Part shown: positions 10,101-20,944 of the stretch, piece after piece
Numbering within the stretch: position 1 is the stretch's first letter
Layout: every line of letters starts with the position of its first letter
Source of the DNA: Neptunomonas concharum
GTDB taxonomy: Bacteria > Pseudomonadota > Gammaproteobacteria > Pseudomonadales > Balneatricaceae
Reading direction: 5' to 3'
Length of the DNA stretch: 64,000 nucleotides
Assembly (NCBI RefSeq): GCF_008630635.1
Contig: NZ_CP043869.1
Coordinates: forward strand, 1,674,001-1,738,000
Notes under the pieces: generated by a model
Database searches by the model: none
Told to the model about the DNA's origin: nothing
Seen by the model: the letters and a program-made list of their open reading frames with translations, nothing else
Made by a program: the position numbers and the translations under genes

Positions 10101-10880
10101 TTCTATGTATTGGCGTAGTTCTTTAGGGCCTAAAGCACAGTTCAAGCCGATAGATATGGGGTCGGCGTGACGTACCGAATTCCAAAAGGCTTCTGTGGTT
10201 TGGCCTGACAAGGTACGGCCTGAGGCATCAGTAATGGTGCCTGACAGCATAACGGGTAATCGGATGCCTTTGTCATCAAAGTATTGCTCAACTGCATAAA
10301 TAGCAGCTTTGGCATTCAGTGTGTCGAAAATGGTTTCGATCAGAATGATGTCTGCGCCGCCTTCAACTAAACCATCGGTAGATTCGTAGTAGGCTTTAAC
10401 GAGAGCATCAAAGGTGACGTTACGAAATCCAGGGTCATTTACATCTGGTGAGATGGAGCAGGTGCGGTTAGTTGGACCAAGCACGCCTGCGACATAGCGG
10501 GGGCGATCAGGCGTTTCGGCAGTGACGGTATCACACACCTCGCGGGCGAGTCGTGCAGCGGCCACGTTGATTTCGCGGCTGAGAGATTCCATCTCGTAAT
10601 CAGCCATGGCAATGGTGGTGGCATTAAAGGTATTGGTTTCGAGAATATCTGCGCCCGCATCAAGATATTCCCGATGGATTGCTTTAATGATGTCAGGCTG
10701 TGATAGCACCAGCAGGTCGTTGTTACCCTTAACATCGCAATGCCAATTTGCAAAACGCTCGCCTCGGTAGTCTGCCTCTTCAAGACCATAGCCCTGAATC
10801 ATTGTCCCCATGCCGCCATCAAGGATCATGATGCGTTGTTTCAGCGCTGTCTTTAGTTGCTGTGCGAGTGTCTGTGCCAT
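7173..10880 (-). CDS. metH: Cobalamin-dependent methionine synthase
   Basis: About 1235 aa, full length for MetH. It transfers a methyl group from 5-methyltetrahydrofolate to homocysteine through cobalamin. The homocysteine domain (~1-330) has the zinc cysteines in GLNCALGP and [10 protein letters not shown]. The pterin-binding domain lies at ~350-620. The cobalamin region (~650-890) carries the lower-ligand motif [11 protein letters not shown], and the C-terminal S-adenosylmethionine reactivation domain follows (~900-1230). The ATG at 10880 is preferred over the in-frame TTG at 10895, as the protein then starts [10 protein letters not shown]. It is a single gene, divergent from panD. No cobalamin riboswitch was recognised in the 241-bp upstream gap. 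Confidence 0.97.
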   Translation of the reverse strand: MAQTLAQQLKTALKQRIMILDGGMGTMIQGYGLEEADYRGERFANWHCDVKGNNDLLVLSQPDIIKAIHREYLDAGADILETNTFNATTIAMADYEMESLSREINVAAARLAREVCDTVTAETPDRPRYVAGVLGPTNRTCSISPDVNDPGFRNVTFDALVKAYYESTDGLVEGGADIILIETIFDTLNAKAAIYAVEQYFDDKGIRLPVMLSGTITDASGRTLSGQTTEAFWNSVRHADPISIGLNCALGPKELRQYIEELSRIAQCHVSAHPNAGLPNAFGEYDESPEEMAKEISEWAASGFLNIVGGCCGTTPDHIRVIREAVEQHAPRTIPELPVEARLAGLEPMNIGADTLFVNVGERTNVTGSAIFKRLIKEGDYETALDVARQQVENGAQIIDINMDEGMLDAEAAMVRFLNLIASEPDISRVPIMIDSSKWEVLEAGLKCIQGKGVVNSISMKEGVEKFKEQAKLVRRYGAAVIVMAFDEVGQADTCARKIEICEKSYRILVDEVGFPPEDIIFDPNIFAVATGIEEHNNYAVDFIEATGWIKKNLPYAKISGGVSNVSFSFRGNNPVREAIHCVFLYHAIQQGMDMGIVNAGQLAIYDDLPEELRELVEDVVQNRRDDATERLLEVAEKYRGDGSAQEAPEAQEWRSWEVNRRLAHALVKGITEFIDDDVEEARQTFERPIQVIEGPLMDGMGIVGDLFGSGKMFLPQVVKSARVMKKAVAYLMPFIEAEKTGNESSSAGKVVMATVKGDVHDIGKNIVGVVLQCNNFEIIDLGVMVSAEKILTTAREENADLIGLSGLITPSLDEMVHVAKEMERQGFNIPLMIGGATTSKAHTAVKIDPAYKRDQVVHVTNASRAVGVASTLLSKERKANYVKEIQDEYKAVRERHLARQNEKRRVSLDAARANKYQIDWDNYTPPAPKQLGIHVIDDLDLNILRDYIDWSPFFHSWELAGRYPRILTDEVIGEEATKLFADAQVMLDDLINNKKLKAKAVYGLFPANSVRDDDIELYTDDTRSEVLMTLHHLRQQTEKIAGKAHMCLTDFIAPKSSGKADYYGAFAVTAGIGVDELVAVYDADHDDYHSIMVKALADRLAEAFAEYLHAVVRKETWGYAADETLDNEALIREKYQGIRPAPGYPACPDHTEKGLLWKLLDVENRVGITITESYAMLPTAAVSGWYFSHPESQYFGVAKISEDQVESYAKRTGMEMQVAERWLAPNLGYEPEEG

Positions 10881-11121
10881 GAACTGCTTACCCAATACCG
10901 TTACAAAGGTGCTAATGATAATCCAATTTGCTATGAGTTTTCCTGAGATGATTTCAATTACGGATGAATTACCCTCATAAAAATACCAATTAATTCGCCT
11001 ACTGCGACGAATGGCTACTCAATTTACGTGGGATTCGGAATATGAAGTGATAGAATGCGCCGTTTATCACGCTGAATAGCAGATTCAGCCAGATGCTAAT
11101 AAACGTAGGTTTTGACGAGTT

Positions 11122-11556
11122 ATGCTGCAAACATTTCTTAAAGCAAAGTTGCACCGTGTGACGGTGACGCACGCTGAACTTCATTATGAAGGCTCTTGCG
11201 CGATTGATAGCGTATTACTGGAAAAATCTGGTATTCGTGAATATGAGATGATTCACATCTACAACATTAACAATGGCGAGCGCTTTACGACCTATGCTAT
11301 CAGTGCAGAAGCTAATAGCGGGATTATCTCGGTTAATGGGGCGGCAGCTCACAGGGCCAGCAAAGGTGATCTATTAATCATTGCTGCTTATGTACAGTTA
11401 GATGAGCAAGAGGTGAATGATCATCAGCCGACACTGTGCTATTTCGAAAACGCTAAAGCGGATGGTGGTGCGGGTGCCACGGACGATGAGCTACATACGC
11501 GCAATGTGCTGACAGGTATAAAGAATGCCATACCGGTACAAGAAGATAATCGTTAA
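11122..11556 (+). CDS. panD: Aspartate 1-decarboxylase, pyruvoyl type
   Basis: 144 aa; makes beta-alanine from aspartate for pantothenate synthesis. The self-cleavage site is visible as YEGSCAID (Gly24-Ser25), with the family start [18 protein letters not shown] and the [10 protein letters not shown]-like core region. The C-terminal tail after about residue 115 is a little longer and less conserved than in E. coli PanD. It is monocistronic, divergent from metH and followed by a strong terminator. No panB or panC is nearby. Confidence 0.97.
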   Translation: MLQTFLKAKLHRVTVTHAELHYEGSCAIDSVLLEKSGIREYEMIHIYNINNGERFTTYAISAEANSGIISVNGAAAHRASKGDLLIIAAYVQLDEQEVNDHQPTLCYFENAKADGGAGATDDELHTRNVLTGIKNAIPVQEDNR

Positions 11557-11574
11557 TTAAGCATGAGTGTTACG

Positions 11575-11599
11575 AAAAACCGCCGAAGGCGGTTTTTTT
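11575..11599 (+). terminator. Intrinsic terminator of panD
   Basis: AAAACCGCC-GAA-GGCGGTTTT is a perfect stem with a 3-nt loop and a seven-T run, 19 bp after the panD stop. Confidence 0.92.
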
Positions 11600-11637
11600 G
11601 TGCCTCAAATAAGACCTAATACCTATACGAAACGGTA

Positions 11638-11653
11638 AGATTGTCGACAATCT
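11638..11653. promoter_or_regulatory. Perfect 16-bp palindrome upstream of the acyl-CoA synthetase, GntR-type operator candidate
   Basis: AGATTGTCGACAATCT is perfectly palindromic. The core TTGTCGACAA has the form of operators bound by FCD-type GntR repressors; from memory, gammaproteobacterial GntR regulators of propionate catabolism use a very similar site. It lies 201 bp before the PrpE-like gene and after the panD terminator, so that gene is the likely target. No GntR gene is in the window. Confidence 0.5.
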
Positions 11654-11853
11654 GTGATTTTGGTATTTTATATAAAAGGTGATTTTTCACTAAAAACAGC
11701 ACTTTTAGGCCATATTCGCCTTATGTCTTAGTTAAATCCCCTAAGGTTTTGGTTAAAGTAAGCCAATCCAACAGGGTTGAGTGTCAACAATAATTATAAA
11801 AGACCCAATTGACGTAGTCCTGAAAATTAACCACAAGCAAAAGGGCCCGTGCT

Positions 11854-13749
11854 ATGTCCTACCAAGCAGAGTATAAAAAGTCAGTTGAAACGCCAGAACT
11901 ATTCTGGGGCGAAAAAGCCGAAGCGATTGATTGGTTTAAAAAACCTGAAACTGTCCTTAGTCAGGATGAAAATGGAATTTACCGCTGGTTTGCCGATGGC
12001 GAAATGAATACGGCTTATCTGGCGCTGGATCACCATGTAGAGAATGGCCGTGCCGATCAGGACGCGCTCATCTTTGATTCCCCAGTGACGGATACCAAAA
12101 AGCGTTATACCTACCGAGAGCTGCGTGACGAAGTCGCAAAATTTGCCGGCGTATTAAAGGCACAAGGTGTTGAGAAAGGCGATCGTGTTGTTATCTACAT
12201 GCCCATGATTCCGGAAGCGGTTATCGCCATGTTAGGCGTAGCACGTTTGGGGGCAATTCATTCCGTTGTGTTTGGTGGCTTCGCCCCGCACGAATTGGCT
12301 GTTCGTATTGATGATGCTGAGCCTAAAGTTGTGGTTACTGCATCATGCGGTATTGAAATTGCAAAAGTACTGCCGTACAAGCCGATGTTGGATGAAGCAA
12401 TCCAAAAATCCGCACACCAACCAAGCAGCTGCATCGTATTCCAGCGTCCGCAAGTCAAAGCCGAACTGATTGAAGGGCGTGATTTGGATTGGGTTGACGC
12501 GATGTCAAAAGCGGAACCAGCCGATTGCGTAGCCGTTAAGGGGACAGATCCTCTTTATATCCTCTACACATCAGGTACAACAGGTAAACCTAAAGGCGTT
12601 GTGCGTGATAATGGTGGACATGCTGTTGCATTAAAATACAGCATGAAAGCGATCTACAACATGGAGCCTGGTGAGGTTTTCTGGGCTGCCTCTGATGTAG
12701 GTTGGGTTGTCGGTCACTCCTATATCGTTTACGCGCCGTTACTGGCGGGTTGTACTACGGTTGTTTACGAAGGTAAACCTATTAAAACACCGGATGCGGG
12801 TGCGTTCTGGCGTGTTTGCGAAGAGTATAAAGTCAAAGCGTTATTTGCAGCACCAACGGCTTTTCGTGCGATTCGTAAAGAAGATCCAGATTCAGAATTG
12901 CTCAAGCCTTATGATCTGTCAGCGCTGCAAACTATCTTTATGGCGGGCGAGCGCCTTGATCCGCCGACCTATCACTGGACGAAAGATACGGTTGGTAAGC
13001 CGGTTATTGATCACTGGTGGCAAACTGAAACGGGTTGGGCTATTTGCGGTAACCTGACGGGCATCGAAATGTTAGAGCCTAAGCCGGGTTCTTCAACAGT
13101 ACCTATGCCAGGCTTCAATGTGCAAATTCTTGACTCAGAAGGCAATGAGCTTGCAGCCGGTGAGCAGGGTAATATCGCGATGAAATTGCCATTACCACCA
13201 AGTTGTTTGCCAACGGTGTGGGGCGATCACGAGCGTTTTCGGACCGGCTACTTGACGGAGTTCCCAGGTTATTACTCAACAGGTGATGGTGGATATAAAG
13301 ATGAAGAGGGCTATGTCTTCATCATGGGCCGCACCGATGATGTCATCAACGTTGCTGGGCACCGTCTCTCAACTGGCGAGATGGAAGAGATTGTTGCTGG
13401 ACATTCTGCGGTGGCAGAGTGCTGTGTAATAGGCGTTAATGACCCACTGAAAGGCCAACAACCGATAGGCTTTGTGCTTATCAAAAATGGTGTTGAGGTA
13501 GACGAATCAGAGCTTGAGGCTGAGTTAGTCGCTATGGTGCGTAAAGAGATTGGCGCTGTTGCTTGTTTCAGAAAAGCGATTGTTGTGCAGCGTCTACCCA
13601 AAACACGTTCTGGCAAGATTCTGCGTAAGCTGTTGCGTCAAATAGCGGACGGTAATGAATATTCAGTACCTTCTACTATTGATGACCCAGCCAGCTTACC
13701 GGAAATAGAGGAGATAATGGACCGTCATGGCCTCGTGACGACTCCATAA
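11854..13749 (+). CDS. prpE: Propionyl-CoA synthetase (PrpE/ACSS3-type acyl-CoA ligase)
   Basis: 631 aa, the length of PrpE and shorter than typical Acs. It forms acyl-AMP and then acyl-CoA from a short fatty acid, ATP and CoA. The AMP-binding motif YTSGTTGKPKG lies at about 237-247. The segment DVGWVVGHSYIVYAPL and the following EGKPIKTPDAGAFW are more like PrpE than Acs. The C-terminal domain has TGDGGYKDEEGY, GRTDDVINVAGHR and the acetylatable lysine in PKTRSGKILRK. Propionate is preferred as substrate by family, with acetate or butyrate not excluded. It is a single gene between two terminators, with a possible GntR operator upstream. A PHB-degradation gene follows. Confidence 0.88.
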   Translation: MSYQAEYKKSVETPELFWGEKAEAIDWFKKPETVLSQDENGIYRWFADGEMNTAYLALDHHVENGRADQDALIFDSPVTDTKKRYTYRELRDEVAKFAGVLKAQGVEKGDRVVIYMPMIPEAVIAMLGVARLGAIHSVVFGGFAPHELAVRIDDAEPKVVVTASCGIEIAKVLPYKPMLDEAIQKSAHQPSSCIVFQRPQVKAELIEGRDLDWVDAMSKAEPADCVAVKGTDPLYILYTSGTTGKPKGVVRDNGGHAVALKYSMKAIYNMEPGEVFWAASDVGWVVGHSYIVYAPLLAGCTTVVYEGKPIKTPDAGAFWRVCEEYKVKALFAAPTAFRAIRKEDPDSELLKPYDLSALQTIFMAGERLDPPTYHWTKDTVGKPVIDHWWQTETGWAICGNLTGIEMLEPKPGSSTVPMPGFNVQILDSEGNELAAGEQGNIAMKLPLPPSCLPTVWGDHERFRTGYLTEFPGYYSTGDGGYKDEEGYVFIMGRTDDVINVAGHRLSTGEMEEIVAGHSAVAECCVIGVNDPLKGQQPIGFVLIKNGVEVDESELEAELVAMVRKEIGAVACFRKAIVVQRLPKTRSGKILRKLLRQIADGNEYSVPSTIDDPASLPEIEEIMDRHGLVTTP

Positions 13750-13783
13750 GCACCTCACCCTGAAGACCCTTAGTAGTAGTCTT

Positions 13784-13809
13784 AGGCAGCCCTAGTGGCT
13801 GCCTTTTTT
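13784..13809 (+). terminator. Intrinsic terminator of the acyl-CoA synthetase gene
   Basis: AGGCAGCC pairs with GGCTGCCT across a 5-nt loop, followed by six T, 35 bp after the stop. Confidence 0.92.
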
Positions 13810-14007
13810 CTTCTTATGTCTGTCTTGTGCTATACATTTTTGTATTTTTAACCTGACAGGTAACAGACACTTTTTATAGTAAGCCATCTTCAACTTATTA
13901 ATTCTAATGGATAAATTATTATCGGCTTACTTTCTGCATCATTTTATCCAGCGCTTATCAACCTGCGCAAACCTTAAAACAAAAACAAAAACTGAGGTGG
14001 ATTTCTG

Positions 14008-16077
14008 ATGCAATTCTCAAAACCATGGATATATATGGGTGTGCCCATTACCGGTGCTTTACTTATATTGGGTGGCTGTAATAACAGCAAAAACAGCAAT
14101 ACCAACCCTCCTGCAACCATACCGTTCAAGCTGGGTGAGGTTATCTCCAACAGTTACGATGGCGTAAGTGATGGGCTCTTGGCTGCGTTGGGGCTGAGCG
14201 GTATTCAAGGCACCGCACCCTCCTATGCTGATCCTATGAACCCAACAAAAGAAGAACTACGCCGTCATACGCTTTTCCTCAACTATACGGCGTTGGTTGA
14301 TAAGACCGATGCCGGAGGATTTGGGCGTATTTATGGCCCTATGGATGATACTACCTTTGCTGGAAAGGAGTATTTGGCCTTTGTTGGCGAAGGGCTTAAT
14401 CGCGCAACGTTAATGGTGCAAATTCCTGATAGTTTCAACCCCAAAGCGCCCTGTATTGTAGCTGCGGCCTCTTCGGGTTCTCGTGGCGTTTATGGTGCAG
14501 TGGCAACCTCTGGAAGTTGGGGGTTAGAAAAAGGCTGTGCTATCGCTTATACCGATGCTAATAAAGGCACGGGGGCTGTTGATCTGAGCCAGAAAAAAGG
14601 CTTTGGCTTGCAAATGGAACCGCTTGATTTGAGTAGTGAAGCGGAATTGAGCTTTCGTGTGCCAACGCAATCTAATGTGAGTAGCCCTAGTGAGGAATAT
14701 GCCGGTGTGGCTTTGCCAACCGCTGTACAGGTAGATGAGTTTATTGCATCGAATCCAAATCGGTATGCGTTTAAACATGCGCATTCCCAGAAGAACATAG
14801 AAAAGGATTGGGGACTTCACACATTACAAGCGATTAAGTTTGCGTTTCAGCAACTCAATGAAAATTATGTTGAAGCGATCATGCCAGACAACACGCTTGT
14901 AATCGCTGCCAGCGTATCGAATGGGGGTGCTGCCTCCCTTAGGGCCGCAGAGCAAGATAGTGAATCCTTGATCGACGCCGTTGTCGTTGGGGAGCCTAAT
15001 ATCAACCCGAAGCCTGCTACTGAGCCTTTTAGTATTAAAATGGGCGACTCTGTTGTGATGGATCACAGTAAACCAGCCTATGAGTACTTTGCATTGGCAG
15101 AGCTATACGCTGCTTGTGCAAGCAAGGCACCGGAGAATGCAGGAGCGCTCTTTGCTGAACTTCGTGGTAGCGTTGAACCTCGCTGTGATGCACTAGTTGC
15201 TGCGGGGTTATTGACAGATGGCACCTACGAAGAGGAGGGCACACAAGCCCAAGCCAAACTTAATGCAGCAGGCTTTCTGCCAGAATCAAACAAACTACTG
15301 GTCGGTTATGCAGGCATCGATCTGTTCCAGTCATTACTGGCTACCTATGGTAATGCCTATACGAGAAGCTCTGTTGTCGATAGCTTATGTCATGTCAGCA
15401 TGGCTCACGTACCAACTGGGACGCTTACACCGGGGACTAATGATACAGTGGCAACACTATCTGCGACCAGTAATGGTATTCCCAGAACCTCCAATATCTA
15501 TCTAATAAAAGATGACGCAATGGGAGGGCCTACGCTTCAAATACTCGCTAGCTCAAACAATGGAACCGCAGACTACAACGCTGAAGGCGCGCTGTGTTGG
15601 TACGACCTCTATATGAACGCCGCAAATCCACTACATGCACGTTTGAAACAAGGTATAGAGGAAGTTAAGGCAAACGGTGATCTGCAAGGTAAGCCAACCA
15701 TTATTGTTCATGGACGCAGCGATGCACTCATACCGGTGAATCACTCATCTCGCCCATACTATGTGCTCAATCAGCAAAAAGAGGGGGCTGATAGCAAGCT
15801 TCGCTACTATGAGGTAAAAAACTCTCAACATTTGGATTCATTGAACCAACTCTATGCAAGCGTAGGAATGAACTATGTACCGATCGATTACTACTTTAAA
15901 CAAGCCATGGATCTGATGTACGAGCATCTAACTAATGGTACGATTTTACCCCCTAGTCAAGTCGTCAATGCACACGCGCCCGTAGGTAACTTACAGCAAG
16001 CAGATCTGCCCGATATTAATGTTTTGGCACCTGATCTCATTACGATAGAGGATGGCAACTTAGTCGTGCCGGAATAA
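14008..16077 (+). CDS. D-(-)-3-hydroxybutyrate oligomer hydrolase, lipoprotein
   Basis: 689 aa, matching the 3HBOH family that cleaves 3-hydroxybutyrate oligomers released from polyhydroxybutyrate. The N-terminus is a lipoprotein signal with lipobox LILGGC (Cys at about 24), so the enzyme should be anchored outside the inner membrane. The family-typical PCIVAAASSGSRGVYGA segment lies at about 149-165. The probable nucleophile serine is in AASVSNGGAAS (~301). Near the C-terminus, VHGRSDALIPVNHSSRPYY fits the Asp loop of an alpha/beta hydrolase, with the His expected in NSQHLDS. A GAGGTGG ribosome site precedes the ATG. It is a single gene next to the acyl-CoA synthetase, consistent with using short hydroxyacids as carbon. 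Confidence 0.9.
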   Translation: MQFSKPWIYMGVPITGALLILGGCNNSKNSNTNPPATIPFKLGEVISNSYDGVSDGLLAALGLSGIQGTAPSYADPMNPTKEELRRHTLFLNYTALVDKTDAGGFGRIYGPMDDTTFAGKEYLAFVGEGLNRATLMVQIPDSFNPKAPCIVAAASSGSRGVYGAVATSGSWGLEKGCAIAYTDANKGTGAVDLSQKKGFGLQMEPLDLSSEAELSFRVPTQSNVSSPSEEYAGVALPTAVQVDEFIASNPNRYAFKHAHSQKNIEKDWGLHTLQAIKFAFQQLNENYVEAIMPDNTLVIAASVSNGGAASLRAAEQDSESLIDAVVVGEPNINPKPATEPFSIKMGDSVVMDHSKPAYEYFALAELYAACASKAPENAGALFAELRGSVEPRCDALVAAGLLTDGTYEEEGTQAQAKLNAAGFLPESNKLLVGYAGIDLFQSLLATYGNAYTRSSVVDSLCHVSMAHVPTGTLTPGTNDTVATLSATSNGIPRTSNIYLIKDDAMGGPTLQILASSNNGTADYNAEGALCWYDLYMNAANPLHARLKQGIEEVKANGDLQGKPTIIVHGRSDALIPVNHSSRPYYVLNQQKEGADSKLRYYEVKNSQHLDSLNQLYASVGMNYVPIDYYFKQAMDLMYEHLTNGTILPPSQVVNAHAPVGNLQQADLPDINVLAPDLITIEDGNLVVPE

Positions 16078-16224
16078 AGCGATTTAACAAGCCAGGGATG
16101 GCGCTTTGAGCGTATACATTTTTCTGAGTCTCACATACATGCAGATGAGGTGAAAAAATTTGTAATCTATAGAGAGGTAGGCTCCAATACAGCAATGGAT
16201 GTTCACGCTTACAAGGGATGATGA

Positions 16225-16614
16225 ATGATCAAACAGATTTTCTCGGTAGATCTATATATAAGAATCTACGCGAACAAATATATTATTCGTGACATAACTA
16301 ACCCCGCTGCACCTGAGCAAACCTTCGAGTCGCCAGACGCCTTTACAACAGAGCGCTTATTAGTGGGCCGATTCTCTGTTGGTGAGAGCGTGCTCAAAAA
16401 CGCTATTAAAGTATTTTGTTCAAAAAAATGGTTAACACCATCCCCCCGTGTGCTAATTCAGCCGATGGATATGACAGAAGGGGGATTAAGTGAGGTAGAA
16501 GATAGGCTTTTTAGAGAGTTGGCGCTTGGTGCTGGCGCTCGCAAAGTTGTCATTTGGGTAGGGAAGGAACTTTCAGTCATCGAGGCGCAAGAAAAGCTCG
16601 ATACTAAAGGCTAA
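16225..16614 (+). CDS. Small MreB-like protein (one actin-fold subdomain only)
   Basis: 129 aa of no named function. The residues from about 69 to 112 align by eye with MreB: TPSPRVLI, then ELALGAGARKVVIWV, matching RPSPRVLV and ESAQGAGAREVFLI in the first part of MreB. The N-terminus (IFSVDLYIRIYANKYIIRDI) also lines up with the SNDLSIDLGTANTLIYVKG start. The phosphate-binding glycines are lost, and everything beyond the first ~130 MreB residues is missing, so it cannot be a full nucleotide-binding filament protein. It may be a family of its own rather than a broken mreB, because the ORF is clean with an AGGGATG-type ribosome site. It stands upstream of the DUF4124-glutaredoxin gene with a 43-bp gap. 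Confidence 0.55.
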   Translation: MIKQIFSVDLYIRIYANKYIIRDITNPAAPEQTFESPDAFTTERLLVGRFSVGESVLKNAIKVFCSKKWLTPSPRVLIQPMDMTEGGLSEVEDRLFRELALGAGARKVVIWVGKELSVIEAQEKLDTKG

Positions 16615-16657
16615 GGGATGTTAGCCTAAGCCCTAAACTCCATCGGATGGAAACACT

Positions 16658-17125
16658 ATGAAGTTCAAAGCTATTACCACCATACTCCTGCTTGCATCTT
16701 TACATGCTCAGGCAGAGATCTACAAATGGACAGATGCCAACGGGCGTGTTCACTACAGTGACCGTAAACCTGCAACAACGGCTGCAGAAACATTCAAAGT
16801 TAATACCTTCACTCAAACAGGCGTTAAGCTTGAGAGATCAAGCAATGCGTATGCAGTTTCATCAGCGTCTAGCCCTAAAGCTGTGTCTGATGAAAAAGTC
16901 GTCATGTACTCTACCTCGTGGTGTGGTTACTGCAAAAAAGCCCGTGCATACTTTAAAAAGAACAATATCGCTTTTGTTGAATACGATATTGAAAAAGACG
17001 CTCGTGCAAAATCCCAGTATGACAAGCTTAATGGAAAAGGTGTTCCCGTTATCCTAGTGGGCGAGAAACGAATGAATGGCTTTAACGAGTCAGGATTTGA
17101 GCGGATCTATCAGAATAAATCTTAA
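16658..17125 (+). CDS. DUF4124 domain-glutaredoxin fusion, exported
   Basis: 155 aa with a signal peptide (to about residue 19), then a DUF4124 domain (IYKWTDANGRVHYSDRKP, 21-38). A linker follows, then a glutaredoxin domain (about 80-155) with redox motif C89-G-Y-C92 and the cis-proline region KGVPVILV. The arrangement puts a dithiol glutaredoxin in the periplasm, where it could act as a thiol oxidoreductase; the electron donor is unknown. Just 12 bp separate it from the cupin gene, so the two are probably co-transcribed. Confidence 0.88.
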   Translation: MKFKAITTILLLASLHAQAEIYKWTDANGRVHYSDRKPATTAAETFKVNTFTQTGVKLERSSNAYAVSSASSPKAVSDEKVVMYSTSWCGYCKKARAYFKKNNIAFVEYDIEKDARAKSQYDKLNGKGVPVILVGEKRMNGFNESGFERIYQNKS

Positions 17126-17137
17126 CCCTATTCGAGT

Positions 17138-17455
17138 ATGACTATGGAAATTATCAGATCTAAACAGTTTCTGGCGGAGCGAGCCTGGGGAGCTAGAGAT
17201 ATCGCTAACATGAATGGTGTGACCACTCGCCTCCACTGGACGGATCAGCCCTACAAATGGCATATCAATGATGGAGAAGAAGTATTTGCTGTACTAGACG
17301 GTAAAGTGGAAATGTTCTATCGACAGAATGGACAGGCATTCTCAGAAATACTAGAAACGGGAGATATTTTCTACGCTTGTGTAGGTACTGAGCATGTGGC
17401 GCATCCAATAGGAGAGGCACGAATTCTCGTTATAGAGAAAGAAGGCAGTGTCTAA
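17138..17455 (+). CDS. Small cupin-domain protein
   Basis: 105 aa, a single cupin barrel. The first motif is degenerate (WHINDGEEVFAVLDGKVEMF: His, Glu, Glu in the usual metal positions), and the second is HVAHPIGEARILVIE. No signal peptide. Two close ATGs (17138 and 17144) are possible starts. It lies between the DUF4124-glutaredoxin gene and the serine hydrolase gene in one direction with short gaps (12 and 26 bp). Function unknown; small cupins of this size act as sugar or metal binders or isomerases. Confidence 0.8.
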   Translation: MTMEIIRSKQFLAERAWGARDIANMNGVTTRLHWTDQPYKWHINDGEEVFAVLDGKVEMFYRQNGQAFSEILETGDIFYACVGTEHVAHPIGEARILVIEKEGSV

Positions 17456-17481
17456 TAGGCAAGAATGATTTAGGAAGAGAA

Positions 17482-18561
17482 ATGTTTAATATGCGAACAC
17501 TCTGGTGCAACCTTGCTGTCGCGTTGAGTTTAACGACAACGGGCGCCTGGGCAGAGACTAATACCATGGAAGAAAAATTACAGGCTGCGTATGCATTAGG
17601 TGAATTATCAGGTCTGCATAGTGTTTTAGTTATGCGGGATGGCAAAGTACTCAGTGAAGCCTATTTTACGGGTGAAGATCAGCGCTGGGGCGATCCACTA
17701 GGTGAAGTAAAGCATGGCCCTGATACGTTGCATGATTTACGTTCCGTCACTAAGAGTGTTGTAGGCCTGTTGTACGGCATTGCCCTTGCCGAAGGGATAG
17801 TCCCTTCGATAGATGAGCCATTACTTGCACAGTTTCCAGAGTATCCTGATCTTGCTGAAGACCCTGATAGGCGCGCGATTTTAATTCGCCATGCCTTGTC
17901 GATGAAAATGGGGACGCAGTGGAATGAAGACTTACCCTACAGCGACCCAAAGAATAGCGAGATAGCAATGGAAATGGCTAAGGATCGCTATCGCTTTGTA
18001 TTAGATCGGCCCATGGTTAATACGCCTGGAGACTGGTGGACCTATAATGGTGGCGCAACCGCGATTATCGGCCGCTTAATATCGAAGGGTGCAGGAATAC
18101 CTTTGGATGAATATGCGAATCAGAAGCTGTTTAAACCTTTAGGCATTAGCCGTTATGAATGGGTCGGTGGACGGGATGGAGAACCATCCGCCGCTTCAGG
18201 TTTACGGCTAACCACCCATGATTTAGCAAAAATTGGACAGCTTGTAGCGAATAAAGGGCTGCTTAATGGGCAGCAAATCGCTCCGACAAGCTGGATTGAA
18301 GCGATGCTAACCCCCAGCGCAACTTTAGATGGCTTGCGTTATGGCTTTCAGTGGTGGCTAGCGCCCGACAACTTACCACCGACTTGGGTAGCCGGATTCG
18401 GTAATGGCGGACAACGCCTGACGGTTGCTCCTCAGAGTCGTACCGTTGTTGTCAGCTTTGCGGGTCGCTATAACGAGCATGATGCATGGAAGCTACCGTT
18501 AAAAGTTATTCTGGAATTTGTAAATCCATTTCTTAAGGCTGAAAAAGAATGCAGTCAATAG
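17482..18561 (+). CDS. Serine hydrolase of the beta-lactamase/esterase class C family
   Basis: 359 aa with a signal peptide ending near AWA-ET (about residue 25). The catalytic S88-V-T-K91 (SxxK) is present, and the second motif is near TYNGGATA (Tyr-x-Asn-like). The third is less clear, probably HxG-like at GFGNGGQ. Family members include class C beta-lactamases, D-aminopeptidases and esterases; penicillin-binding or esterase activity cannot be told apart here. The ATG at 17482 follows AGGAAGAGAA. It is the last gene of the 16225-18561 rightward group. Confidence 0.85.
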   Translation: MFNMRTLWCNLAVALSLTTTGAWAETNTMEEKLQAAYALGELSGLHSVLVMRDGKVLSEAYFTGEDQRWGDPLGEVKHGPDTLHDLRSVTKSVVGLLYGIALAEGIVPSIDEPLLAQFPEYPDLAEDPDRRAILIRHALSMKMGTQWNEDLPYSDPKNSEIAMEMAKDRYRFVLDRPMVNTPGDWWTYNGGATAIIGRLISKGAGIPLDEYANQKLFKPLGISRYEWVGGRDGEPSAASGLRLTTHDLAKIGQLVANKGLLNGQQIAPTSWIEAMLTPSATLDGLRYGFQWWLAPDNLPPTWVAGFGNGGQRLTVAPQSRTVVVSFAGRYNEHDAWKLPLKVILEFVNPFLKAEKECSQ

Positions 18562-18602
18562 CACAGATCTATTAGACTCATAAAGATAAACGATTTTCTT
18601 AG

Positions 18603-20837
<2,235 letters not shown>

Positions 20838-20846
20838 TTTTTACGA

Positions 20847-20881
20847 CCCCATACTGCGGCTATCGTGGTATGGGGATTTTA
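20847..20881 (+). terminator. Intrinsic terminator of katG
   Basis: A perfect 8-bp stem (CCCCATAC with GTATGGGG) is followed by ATTTTATT, 9 bp after the katG stop. Confidence 0.85.
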
Positions 20882-20944
20882 TTGCTTAAACATTAGGTTA
20901 CTAGGCCTAAAAAAACTGTGGTACGGTTCCTTTGTTAATAGCTA

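Noticed and set aside
10881-11121. Cobalamin riboswitch upstream of metH
   Set aside because: No B12-box-like conserved sequence or suitable fold seen in the 241-bp gap.
13878-13931. AGTAAGCC/GGCTTACT inverted repeat before the 3-hydroxybutyrate oligomer hydrolase
   Set aside because: Only 8 bp with a gap of 38 bp, likely by chance.
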